This document shows, in pieces, positions 15,665 to 23,492 of a DNA stretch of 39,738 bases (position 1 is the stretch's first letter; every line of letters starts with the position of its first letter). The stretch is from contig NZ_JAABNO010000023.1 in assembly GCF_009928445.1 (NCBI RefSeq), positions 46,224-85,961 of the forward strand, written 5' to 3'. The stretch comes from Clostridium sp. C8-1-8. Its GTDB lineage: Bacteria > Bacillota > Clostridia > Clostridiales > Clostridiaceae. The position numbers and the translations under genes were made by a program. A model generated the notes under the pieces. The model did not search any database, had not been told where the DNA came from, and saw nothing but the letters and a program-made list of their open reading frames with translations.

Positions 15665-16330
15665 TTGGTGAAAAGGAAGGTTATCATTTCTACATTATTT
15701 ATCATAGCTTTATCTATACCTACTGTAGCTTATGGTGTTGGCGAAAATAGTAAAGATAATAATATTAAAAGTTATACTTATGAAGAGAGAAACAATAAGG
15801 AACATCATCATAAGGTTGATGGGCATATAACTAATCATAAATACAAGGCTCTATTAGAAGTTGAAGGACTAAACAACGATAATAAGAAAGCTATGGAAGC
15901 TGCTTTGGACAAAAGAGCTAAGTTGAGAGAACAGTTTGTCACTGCAACTAAAGGTAAGGACAAGGAGAAAATCGGGTTTGATGAGTTTAAGAAAGAAGCT
16001 AAAGCTATAAGAGATAAAGTTATTAATAAAGAAATAACAGAAGAAGAGGGTAAGAAACAGTTTGAAGAACTACAAGTTAAGAAAAGGGAAGCTTCAGAGA
16101 TATGGAATAGTTTAAGTGAAAAAGGAAAGAAGGATATAGAGGCATTAGAAAAAGAGTCAAAGGCCATAAGAGAAGACGATAGAAAATACTTTGAGGAATA
16201 TAGAAAAGCTGTTGAGAGTAAGGATTCTAATAGCTTGAATACTTCCGCTAAACATATCATAAAGGCTATAAACAGACAAAATGAATTAATGGAAAAAAAG
16301 ATAGATATTATAAAAAAAGAGATGAAGTAA
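15665..16330 (+). CDS. Secreted, highly charged coiled-coil protein of unknown function
   Basis: 221 residues. The start is TTG 15665 (or GTG 15668) behind AGGAGTG. Residues 1-24 form a signal peptide: basic 'VKRK', hydrophobic 'VIISTLFIIALSIPTVAYG', with likely cleavage after Ala/Gly near 22-24. The mature chain is about 45 percent Lys, Glu, Asp and Arg, has a His-rich patch 'EHHHKVDGH' near 45, and long helical stretches from about 60 to the end likely to form coiled coils. There is no lipobox, sortase signal or catalytic motif. Metal binding by the His patch or a cell-envelope role is possible. I recognise no named family. Confidence 0.7.
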   Translation: MVKRKVIISTLFIIALSIPTVAYGVGENSKDNNIKSYTYEERNNKEHHHKVDGHITNHKYKALLEVEGLNNDNKKAMEAALDKRAKLREQFVTATKGKDKEKIGFDEFKKEAKAIRDKVINKEITEEEGKKQFEELQVKKREASEIWNSLSEKGKKDIEALEKESKAIREDDRKYFEEYRKAVESKDSNSLNTSAKHIIKAINRQNELMEKKIDIIKKEMK

Positions 16331-16390
16331 TCTATCAAAAATCTTATAAATGTTTAAGGTTTTCATAATATATACTTAGGAAAAATCTAG

Positions 16391-16435
16391 ACAAAAAATC
16401 GCAAAGAATATGACTTAGCGATTTTTTGTTTTTTT
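16391..16435 (+). terminator. Terminator after the secreted-protein gene
   Basis: Stem ACAAAAAATCGC (16391-16402) with GCGATTTTTTGT (16418-16429), followed by a further run of T. Confidence 0.85.
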
Positions 16436-16566
16436 ACTTTATATAAAACACACATGAATAAAAATATTTCTATAATTTGCTATAAAATTAGTACAAGTTT
16501 ATATAAAAATACATTATAATATTCTAAGGGAAAATGACAATAATATGAAGAGGCGTGGGGGAAATT

Positions 16567-16821
16567 ATGCAAGGAGACTTAATTTTACTATTAGGTATTG
16601 CAAATATACCATTATATAAGACCATTTATGAGACGTTCTTCCAAGAAACTATGAGAAGAGATGATCCTAAGAATAGGGATGCTTCTTCAACGCAGATTAC
16701 TAGAATAAAAAGTATTGGAAAAAGAGATGAAAGACTTTCACTTTTTATATTACTATGTGTGTTAGCTGTTATGTTTGAATTCTTTATAATTGAAGGTACA
16801 ATTTCTATTTTTACCGTATAG
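16567..16821 (+). CDS. Small membrane protein of unknown function (84 aa)
   Basis: ATG 16567 is preceded by GGGGG about 5 bases upstream; an in-frame GTG at 16555 would make it four residues longer but lies before that site. The chain has a hydrophobic N-terminus ('DLILLLGIANIPLY'), a charged middle ('RRDDPKNRD'), and a clear C-terminal membrane span of about 22 residues ('SLFILLCVLAVMFEFFIIEG'). No conserved motif is recognised. It stands alone, with 199 gene-free bases before the next gene. Confidence 0.6.
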   Translation: MQGDLILLLGIANIPLYKTIYETFFQETMRRDDPKNRDASSTQITRIKSIGKRDERLSLFILLCVLAVMFEFFIIEGTISIFTV

Positions 16822-17020
16822 CAGTGGCTCTGAATGCAAAACCTTCACAAAGTACAATAAATAAAGAAAACTTATTTGACTACTAGCCATACAATATATT
16901 TATAAATACAAAAATAAAATTATTATAAATAGGTTTTACATAAGATCCTTGAAATAAATATTGCACAATTATTAACTTTAAGAATCAGAAAAAACGAAGT
17001 ACTATTTTAGGAGGGCTATT

Positions 17021-17752
17021 ATGAATAAGAAGAAACCAGTGATAGGAATTATGGGCAATTTACTTCCCATTGAAAGTGGGGCATTCCTAGGAAGTGAAAG
17101 GGTATATGTTACCGATGCATATGTAGATTCTATAGTAAGAGCGGGAGGAGCTCCAATAGTTATTCCTCCAATTTTAGATAAAGAAGCATTAGATATAATA
17201 TTAACACAAGTAGATGGAATACTACTATCCGGCGGATATGATGTAGATCCATTTCTTTATGGGGAAGAACCAAAGCAGAAGATTGGATATGTGCATAGAG
17301 CCGTTGATGATGCAACAATAGAAGTGATAAAAGACTCCTATGATAGTGGTAAGCCAATCTTTGGAATATGCAAAGGAATTCAAATACTAAATGTTGTATT
17401 TGGTGGAACTTTACACCAAGATATGTCTTATATTGAAGGAAGTTATGTTAAACACGAGCAAAATGCACCTAATTTTAGAGGAACACACTCTGTAGCTGTT
17501 GAAAAGAACAGCCAGTTGTATAAAATAATAGGTGGCGATGTTTTAGTTAATAGTTATCATCACCAGGCTATAAATAAAGTGGCTGATGGATTTGATGTTG
17601 TAGCAATTGCAGATGATGGAGTAGTGGAAGCTATTGAAAGGCGTGGAGATAACTTTGTACTTGCAGTACAATGGCATCCAGAGATGATGAGTAAATACAA
17701 TCAAACTATGCAAGCTCTTTTTGATAGATTTGTTGAGGCTTGTTATAAGTAG
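17021..17752 (+). CDS. Class I glutamine-amidotransferase-like hydrolase (peptidase C26, PuuD type)
   Basis: A 243-residue cytoplasmic enzyme of the gamma-glutamyl-gamma-aminobutyrate hydrolase family, which releases glutamate from gamma-glutamyl compounds. The catalytic triad is readable: nucleophile C117 in 'GICKGIQ', H219 and E221 in 'QWHPE'. The oxyanion-side 'LLSGGYDVDP' and 'VNSYHHQAI' are also typical. Length fits the family (240-255). AGGAGG lies upstream of the ATG. The PhzF gene follows 34 bases later and is probably cotranscribed. No putrescine pathway genes adjoin it, so the GABA role is uncertain and other gamma-glutamyl substrates are possible. Confidence 0.9.
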   Translation: MNKKKPVIGIMGNLLPIESGAFLGSERVYVTDAYVDSIVRAGGAPIVIPPILDKEALDIILTQVDGILLSGGYDVDPFLYGEEPKQKIGYVHRAVDDATIEVIKDSYDSGKPIFGICKGIQILNVVFGGTLHQDMSYIEGSYVKHEQNAPNFRGTHSVAVEKNSQLYKIIGGDVLVNSYHHQAINKVADGFDVVAIADDGVVEAIERRGDNFVLAVQWHPEMMSKYNQTMQALFDRFVEACYK

Positions 17753-17786
17753 ATATAGATAAATATTTTAATAAAGGATTGAAGTT

Positions 17787-18614
17787 ATGAAAAGAAATGT
17801 AACATTGTACACAGTAGATAGCTTTACTGAAGAGCTATTTAAAGGTAATCCAGCTGGAGTATGTATACTAGATGAAGAGTTAGATGACTATACTATGCAG
17901 TCAATTGCTAAGGAACTAAAATATTCTGAAACTGCATTTATATTAGACTTCAGAGATAATATATACAGTATTAGATGGTTCACACCAGAATATGAGGTTG
18001 ATTTGTGCGGACATGCTACCTTAGCAGCATCCCATGTATTATTAAATGATATAAAAATACCTTTTGATTCAATATTATATAGTTATAATAATGGTGTTAT
18101 CAAAGCTTCAAGTGAAGAAGATGGCAAGATCGGTATGGATTTTCCAATGGATGAGCCTGAAGCTAATATTTGCTTTGATTATAGCGAGATACAAAGAGCG
18201 TTAGGTGTAAGCCAATATAATAATGTGATACTTGGTAAGCATACAGGAAAGCTAGTTTTTGAATTGAAGGATGAAAAATCAGTAACAGCTATAAATCCAG
18301 ATTTTGAGATGTTGAAACATATCAGTATACAAGGTCTAAAAGGAGTAGGGGTTACAGCCACTTCCTTAGAACAGCAATACGATTTTGTTACTAGATACTT
18401 TAATCCCTGGGCTGGAGTAAATGAGGATTATGTTACAGGTTCTGTTCATACCTTACTTGCTAAGTATTGGTCCGTTAAGAAGAACAAGCATGACTTAAAG
18501 GCTAAGCAGCTTTCTTCAAGAGAAGGCGAAATAGAACTGCACATAATAGATGATCTAAGAGTAAAGCTAACTGGAAAAGCTAGAATAGTTACAAAGGGTG
18601 AAATGTTTTTATAA
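17787..18614 (+). CDS. PhzF-family isomerase/epimerase
   Basis: 275 residues with the two-fold diaminopimelate-epimerase-like fold of PhzF proteins. Conserved points are 'VDSFTEELFKGNPAGVCIL' at the start, catalytic E48 in 'SETAFIL', 'CGHATLAASHVL', and in the second half 'RYFNPWAGVNEDYVTGSVHTLLA'. Only the phenazine-pathway member has a well-known reaction; most bacterial homologues have unknown substrates, and no phenazine genes are here. It follows the C26 hydrolase by 34 bases and ends at a bidirectional terminator. Confidence 0.9.
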   Translation: MKRNVTLYTVDSFTEELFKGNPAGVCILDEELDDYTMQSIAKELKYSETAFILDFRDNIYSIRWFTPEYEVDLCGHATLAASHVLLNDIKIPFDSILYSYNNGVIKASSEEDGKIGMDFPMDEPEANICFDYSEIQRALGVSQYNNVILGKHTGKLVFELKDEKSVTAINPDFEMLKHISIQGLKGVGVTATSLEQQYDFVTRYFNPWAGVNEDYVTGSVHTLLAKYWSVKKNKHDLKAKQLSSREGEIELHIIDDLRVKLTGKARIVTKGEMFL

Positions 18615-18621
18615 AGTAAAG

Positions 18622-18650
18622 ATAGAGTATAGACAAAGTCTATACTCTAT
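18622..18650. terminator. Bidirectional terminator between convergent genes
   Basis: Perfect 13-base-pair stem ATAGAGTATAGAC / GTCTATACTCTAT with loop AAA. The stop codon of the minus-strand dehydrogenase (18640-18642) lies inside the stem. Confidence 0.85.
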
Positions 18651-19593
18651 TTCTTTCTTCGTTTTTTAGGAAAGAATCGATATTTTTATATACTTCTAAA
18701 ATTAAATTCTTTCTTGCTTCTATGCTTGCCCAAGCTATGTGAGGAGTTATAAATAATCTATTTGAATCTTTTACTTGAAGTAAAGGATTGTTTTCCTCAA
18801 TAGGCTCCTTGCTTATCACATCTAAACCAGCACCAAGGATGAGAGCCTCATCTAAAGCTTTAGCTAGTGCTTCTTCATTTACTATTCCTCCGCGCCCCAT
18901 ATTAAGCAGAACAGCTGTATTCTTCATTAGCTTAAGTTCTTTGTAGTCTATAAGATTTCTTGTAAGTTCATTTAATGGGCAGTGAATAGATACTACATCA
19001 CTTTCCATAAGTAATTGATTAAGCTCAACTCTTTTATAAGAGCTGTTGGAATTCTTCCCAGAGGTTGAGTAGTATATTACTTTAGCGCCAAAAGCTTCAG
19101 CAACTGTTGCTACTCCTCTACCAATTTCACCAAGCCCAATGATTCCAAAGGTTTTATTATTAAGTTCCCAAAAGTTTTTTCCTATATGTGTGAAAATCTC
19201 GCTATTAACATAGTGACCACCTTTTACATATTCATCATAGTATTTAAGATTCTCTAAAATGTAAAGTAATGCTGCAAAGGTATGTTGGACAACACTGTTT
19301 GTTGAATATCCTGCTACATTTGTAACCACAATGCCTCTATTCTTAGTGTAATTTAAGTCTACGTTGTTAGTGCCAGTAGCTGTAAGGCAAATTAGTTTTA
19401 GGCTAGAACAAACATTGAGATTAGATTCATTTAACAGAACCTTATTAGTTATTACTATTTCTGCATCTCTTATTCGCTCTATCACTTTGTTTGCACTTGT
19501 TGTTTCATATATAGTAAGCTTACCAAAAGATTTTAATATGCTTAGGTCTATATCATCTCCCAGTGTTTTAGAGTCTAGTATAACTATGTTCAT
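18640..19593 (-). CDS. D-isomer-specific 2-hydroxyacid dehydrogenase
   Basis: A 317-residue NAD-dependent dehydrogenase. The Rossmann motif is 'GIIGLGEIGRGVA' near 145-160. The catalytic Arg lies in 'NMGRGGIVNE', the Glu in the 'DVISKEPIEENNPLL' region and the His in 'ITPHIAWAS'. The family includes glycerate, lactate and hydroxyisocaproate dehydrogenases; the sequence resembles glycerate/hydroxypyruvate reductases in its 'TATGTNNVDL' segment, but the substrate is not fixed. GGAGGAGAT precedes the ATG at 19593. It is monocistronic and convergent with the PhzF gene. Confidence 0.92.
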   Translation of the reverse strand: MNIVILDSKTLGDDIDLSILKSFGKLTIYETTSANKVIERIRDAEIVITNKVLLNESNLNVCSSLKLICLTATGTNNVDLNYTKNRGIVVTNVAGYSTNSVVQHTFAALLYILENLKYYDEYVKGGHYVNSEIFTHIGKNFWELNNKTFGIIGLGEIGRGVATVAEAFGAKVIYYSTSGKNSNSSYKRVELNQLLMESDVVSIHCPLNELTRNLIDYKELKLMKNTAVLLNMGRGGIVNEEALAKALDEALILGAGLDVISKEPIEENNPLLQVKDSNRLFITPHIAWASIEARKNLILEVYKNIDSFLKNEERNRV

Positions 19594-19839
19594 CTTATCT
19601 CCTCCATAATATTGAATTGGTATATATACATTATATGATAATAGGTTGCTTATTTATAGATAATTGACTTCATAATATACATATTTAGAATAAGTATTTG
19701 CAGACCATATTATATAATTTAAGCTTATGAGTAAATTTATTAGTTTAGGTTTAACATTATCAAACAAATAATGATATAATAAAAAGGTTAGGCTTTATAA
19801 GTGGTAAATCACTTTCAGCTATAACGGGAGGTGAAATTT

Positions 19840-22800
19840 ATGAACTTTAAGTACGGTAATTTAAAAGATTTGTGTAAACCTCATATATTGAAAAAAGGAG
19901 AATCCTATTATTCAGGAGATTATGCTTTTGATTTTGAGGTTCAGGAGTTAGAAGAAAATTTGGCTAAAGGCATAAGATGCTATGTAGCTTCAGAATATTT
20001 TGATCAGTATTTAGTTAATTTTGAAATAGATTTAAAGAATAATCTTTTAACTGGAAGATGTACCTGTGCAAATTATGCAAAGGATGGAAAAGTATGCAGT
20101 CATATAGCTGCAGGATATCTATATTATCTTAATAGGCTTGCTAAAAAAGAAAGAAAAGCTTTAGGTGTTGTTGATCAGATTCTAAAATTATATGATGGTT
20201 CATTTAAAGTTAATGAAAAAAGGGAACAGCTGAAATTGGATATAAATCTATCTATAGATAAGTCTAATGTATTATTAGATTTAAAAATAGGAGTAGATAA
20301 ATTATATTCAGTGAGAGATTTACAAAGCTTCATTACAGATATAGATAAAGAAAACTGTATTATCGAATTTGGTAAAGGTTTTATTTTAGACTTTGAACAG
20401 CATTACTTTTGTGAAGAGGATCGTAGATTCTTAAAGTATATTCAAGATTTAGCTCTTATAGGAGAACTTGCTTCAGATAAAAACTCTGTAAACAAAATGT
20501 TTGACGGAAAATATATGAAACTTGTAGATTCAACTGTTAAGAGCATATTGAACCACTATGAAGATAAGAGCTTTTGTATTACAGTTGATTCAAATAGATA
20601 TGATGAGTGCGTAATTGCAGAAGAGAACTTAAAATTTGATATAAATATTGAGGAGACCTCAAAGGAAATATTGGTTGAAGCAGTTAATGACCTACCTGTA
20701 CCCGTAACATCAGATTATGAATATATTTTTTATCAAGGCAAAGTTTATAGATGTGATGAGAATACAATAAAAAGATTTAAGGCTATTGTACCTCTTCTCT
20801 TAAATAGTGAAAAAAAGTCACTTGTGATCCAGAAGAAGGAAAAGAGCTTGTTCGTAGGAAGAGTGCTACCGATGATTAATTCTATATCTCATGTAGAGCT
20901 TTCAGAAAATCTTAAGAAAGAAATAGTTGAACCAGGTTTTAATCTAAAGAATAAGTTCTACTTTGATAAGGTTGGTAAATCAGTAGTATTGTTTATTAAG
21001 TTCGACTATGGTGTGGTAGAGATTGATGCTATTACAGAACAATACAATCCTAAGGATATAGTTGTTATAAGGGATATAGATAGGGAAGAAGAAATAAAAA
21101 GATCAGTATTATCTATGGGCTTTGCAAAGAACAAGAATCACTTAGCTATAAGCGACGAACTCAAAATAATTGAGCTTCAAAATGAAGGGTTAGAAAAGCT
21201 TGGTCATCTAGGAGAAGTATATTATTCAGAAGCTTTCAAAAAGTTTAAGATTATAAAGAAGCTTACCTTTACAGCTGGAACTAGAGTTAATTCGGAAGAC
21301 TTGTTAGAGTTCTCATTTAATATAGATGAGCTTACAAGAGAAGAGCTAATGGGAACCATTAAAGCCCTTAGAAGTGGAAAGAAGTATTATAAGGCGTCTG
21401 AAAAAGGCTTTATAATGTTAGACAATCCGGTATTAGTTAAGCTGAACAACCTTTTGGAATCTCTAAATATAAAGGAAAATAATATTCTTGAAGACGCTGT
21501 TGAATTGGAGAAATATAATGCTCTGTATTTAGACGAAAAATTGAATCAGTACCTTGGAGATAATGTCATAAATAGAGATGACAAATATGTTAAATTGGTA
21601 CAGTCAATAAAAAAGGTAGATATAGAGGAGATAGATATACCTAAGTTCTTGAATTGTAGTATGAGAAACTACCAGGTTGCTGGGTATAAGTGGTTAAAGA
21701 CTTTGAATAAGTATGGGTTTGGAGGAATATTAGCAGATGAAATGGGCTTAGGAAAGACACTTCAGACTATTTCCTTGCTTTTATCTTATAAGGAAGAAGA
21801 AAAGCTTAATCCATCTATAGTTATATGCCCAACCTCACTTTTGTATAACTGGAAAGAGGAGCTAGAGAAATTTGCGCCATCATTAAAAGTACTTATTTAC
21901 TATGGAAGTAAAGCTCAAAGAAATAAGCTTGAAACTGAATTTTCTAACTGCGATGTAATACTTACAACTTATCCAATTGTAAGAATCGATATTGAAGAGT
22001 TGAAGGACTATAATTTTAATACCATCATAATAGATGAAGCTCAAAATATTAAGAATAGTACCTCTCAAAATTCTAAGAGTGTAAAAGAATTAAAAGGTAA
22101 AAATAGATTTGCACTTACGGGGACGCCTATAGAAAATTCTCTTATGGAATTATGGTCTATATTTGATTTTATAATGCCTGGATTCTTGTTTTCTTCAAAC
22201 TCGTTCAGAAAAAAATATGAAGTGCCAATAGTTAAAGAGGAAGATAAGAAGGTGTTAGAAGATCTTTTATCTAGAGTTACTCCTTTTATATTAAGAAGAA
22301 AGAAGAAGGAAGTTCTAAATGAGCTGCCTCCAAAAATAGAAAGAAAAGTGACTGTGGAGCTTAATAAAGAGCAAAGAAAACTATATTCAACCTACGTTAA
22401 GGAGTTTAGAAGCGAGATAGAGAGCAACATTGAGAAAAACGGAATAAACAAGAGTAGAATTCAGATACTATCTGCAATAACTAGGCTTAGACAACTATGC
22501 TGTGATCCATCCACTTTTATAAAGGATTATGCAGGTGGTAGTGGTAAGTTGGATACTTTATATGAACTAATAGAAAGCTGTATACAGGAAGGGCACAGGA
22601 TATTGCTTTTCTCTCAATTTACTTCAGCTCTAAAAAATATTGCAAAGCAGCTTAAGCTTATGGACATATCATATATGTACTTAGATGGTACAGTAAAGTC
22701 AGAGGAGAGATTAGAGCTTGTAAACTCTTTTAATAGAGGAGATACTTCAGTGTTCTTGATATCATTAAAAGCTGGAGGGGCTGGACTTAACCTTACATCT

Positions 22801-23070
22801 GCTGATGTAGTAATACATTTTGACCCATGGTGGAATCCAGCTGTTGAGGATCAAGCGACTGATAGAGCGCATAGAATAGGTCAAGAAAATAGTGTAGAAG
22901 TTATAAAGCTTATTACAAAAGGAACTATAGAAGAAAAGATTTATAAGCTTCAAGAGAAGAAGAAGGATATAATGAACAATGTTATGGAAGAAGAGGCTAT
23001 AGCTTCTTCAGTGATAAGCAACATGGACTTAGAAGATATTAAAGATTTATTTAAAGAAGTAGAGATATAG
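19840..23070 (+). CDS. SWI2/SNF2-family helicase with SWIM zinc finger
   Basis: 1076 residues from ATG 19840, which is 7 bases behind GGGAGGTG; an upstream in-frame GTG (19831) lies within that site. A SWIM domain (C-x-C ... C-x-H, 'CTCANYAKDGKVCSHIAA') lies at about 73-90. A long middle region fits bacterial SNF2-associated domains, then the SNF2 ATPase: Walker A 'ILADEMGLGKTLQT' near 632, 'IIIDEAQNIKN' near 730 and 'ALTGTPIENS'. The helicase C-terminal half has 'LFSQFTSALK', 'SLKAGGAGLNLTSADVVIHFD' and motif VI 'DRAHRIGQ' near 1007. It resembles B. subtilis YwqA. Its role is probably remodelling protein-DNA or transcription complexes; no defence gene adjoins it. Confidence 0.93.
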   Translation: MNFKYGNLKDLCKPHILKKGESYYSGDYAFDFEVQELEENLAKGIRCYVASEYFDQYLVNFEIDLKNNLLTGRCTCANYAKDGKVCSHIAAGYLYYLNRLAKKERKALGVVDQILKLYDGSFKVNEKREQLKLDINLSIDKSNVLLDLKIGVDKLYSVRDLQSFITDIDKENCIIEFGKGFILDFEQHYFCEEDRRFLKYIQDLALIGELASDKNSVNKMFDGKYMKLVDSTVKSILNHYEDKSFCITVDSNRYDECVIAEENLKFDINIEETSKEILVEAVNDLPVPVTSDYEYIFYQGKVYRCDENTIKRFKAIVPLLLNSEKKSLVIQKKEKSLFVGRVLPMINSISHVELSENLKKEIVEPGFNLKNKFYFDKVGKSVVLFIKFDYGVVEIDAITEQYNPKDIVVIRDIDREEEIKRSVLSMGFAKNKNHLAISDELKIIELQNEGLEKLGHLGEVYYSEAFKKFKIIKKLTFTAGTRVNSEDLLEFSFNIDELTREELMGTIKALRSGKKYYKASEKGFIMLDNPVLVKLNNLLESLNIKENNILEDAVELEKYNALYLDEKLNQYLGDNVINRDDKYVKLVQSIKKVDIEEIDIPKFLNCSMRNYQVAGYKWLKTLNKYGFGGILADEMGLGKTLQTISLLLSYKEEEKLNPSIVICPTSLLYNWKEELEKFAPSLKVLIYYGSKAQRNKLETEFSNCDVILTTYPIVRIDIEELKDYNFNTIIIDEAQNIKNSTSQNSKSVKELKGKNRFALTGTPIENSLMELWSIFDFIMPGFLFSSNSFRKKYEVPIVKEEDKKVLEDLLSRVTPFILRRKKKEVLNELPPKIERKVTVELNKEQRKLYSTYVKEFRSEIESNIEKNGINKSRIQILSAITRLRQLCCDPSTFIKDYAGGSGKLDTLYELIESCIQEGHRILLFSQFTSALKNIAKQLKLMDISYMYLDGTVKSEERLELVNSFNRGDTSVFLISLKAGGAGLNLTSADVVIHFDPWWNPAVEDQATDRAHRIGQENSVEVIKLITKGTIEEKIYKLQEKKKDIMNNVMEEEAIASSVISNMDLEDIKDLFKEVEI

Positions 23071-23095
23071 AAATATTTGCCATATGGAATTATTG

Positions 23096-23275
23096 GTATT
23101 GAAATTAATTGGTTATTCATCCGATGCTTTAATGAACTTACGCAAAGAATTAATATGATTTTATCATATTCCATGGCTAAAACTGTAAACTCACTACGTT
23201 CGAACAGTACAGTTTCTTAACGCCATTCCATCTGAAAAAATCATTTAATTCTAATTGCTCGCTCATATAGCATCT
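23096..23275 (-). repeat. Relic of a dispersed element
   Basis: 23101-23155 matches 39688-39738 (shared core CATCCGATGCTT and GCGCAAAGAATTAA-like end) with roughly four of five bases identical. It contains a hairpin AATATGAT-TTT-ATCATATT (23152-23170) and another closed by AAACTGTA/TACAGTTT (23180-23215) around GTTCGAAC. The far end carries a ribosome site and start codon on the minus strand. The GGTTCTGTTAAAG outer end seen at 39664 is missing here. Confidence 0.55.
23177..23266 (-). pseudogene. Truncated 29-codon reading frame with good ribosome site
   Basis: AGGAG is 7 bases before ATG (23266-23264). The frame encodes MSEQLELNDFFRWNG and stops after 29 codons at 23177, just past the GTTCGAAC hairpin. 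A short reading frame with a proper start that ends inside repeat DNA looks like the decayed head of a larger gene, possibly of a mobile element. The family is not recognised. Confidence 0.4.
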
Positions 23276-23441
23276 CCTAAATAACCAATTAATTTAAACA
23301 GTATTAATAAAATATGATTACTTATCTTTAATACAAAACTTATTAATTTAAAAGCATTCCTAGTTGGGCTAATACCTCATATATGTTTTTTATCTTTTGA
23401 GAAAATATATTTTAAATAACTTTGATTATATGTGTGTGCAA

Positions 23442-23480
23442 AAAAACTTCACTAAAGAAGGTAGCTTTAGTGAAGTTTTT
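23442..23480. terminator. Terminator downstream of the ABC-F gene (works on both strands)
   Basis: Perfect 16-base-pair stem, AAAAACTTCACTAAAG with CTTTAGTGAAGTTTTT, around loop AAGGTAG. Its stem-loop is closely similar to the one at 36024-36058. Confidence 0.88.
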
Positions 23481-23492
23481 ATATTTAACTTA

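Larger units (their letters stand above)
23071..23492. other. Intergenic region with repeat relic
   Basis: 422 bases between the SNF2 gene and the ABC-F gene. It holds the relic at 23096-23275 and the terminator at 23442-23480, listed separately. 23276-23441 shows nothing I can name. Confidence 0.6.

Noticed and set aside
17787..18614. Phenazine biosynthesis cluster suggested by PhzF
   Set aside because: No other phenazine gene is in the window, and PhzF homologues of unknown function are common.
19432..19443. Further copy of the GGTTCTGTT motif inside the hydroxyacid dehydrogenase gene
   Set aside because: Only nine to ten bases match, and they encode conserved protein sequence, so it is taken as coincidence.
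19840..23070. SNF2 helicase as part of a DISARM-like or other phage-defence system
   Set aside because: None of the companion genes is nearby, and the SWIM/SNF2 arrangement fits the common housekeeping YwqA-type protein.
22950..23174. Minus-strand frame beginning MEYDKII overlapping the end of the SNF2 gene
   Set aside because: It overlaps the helicase C-terminus, has no ribosome site, and arises from the repeat relic.
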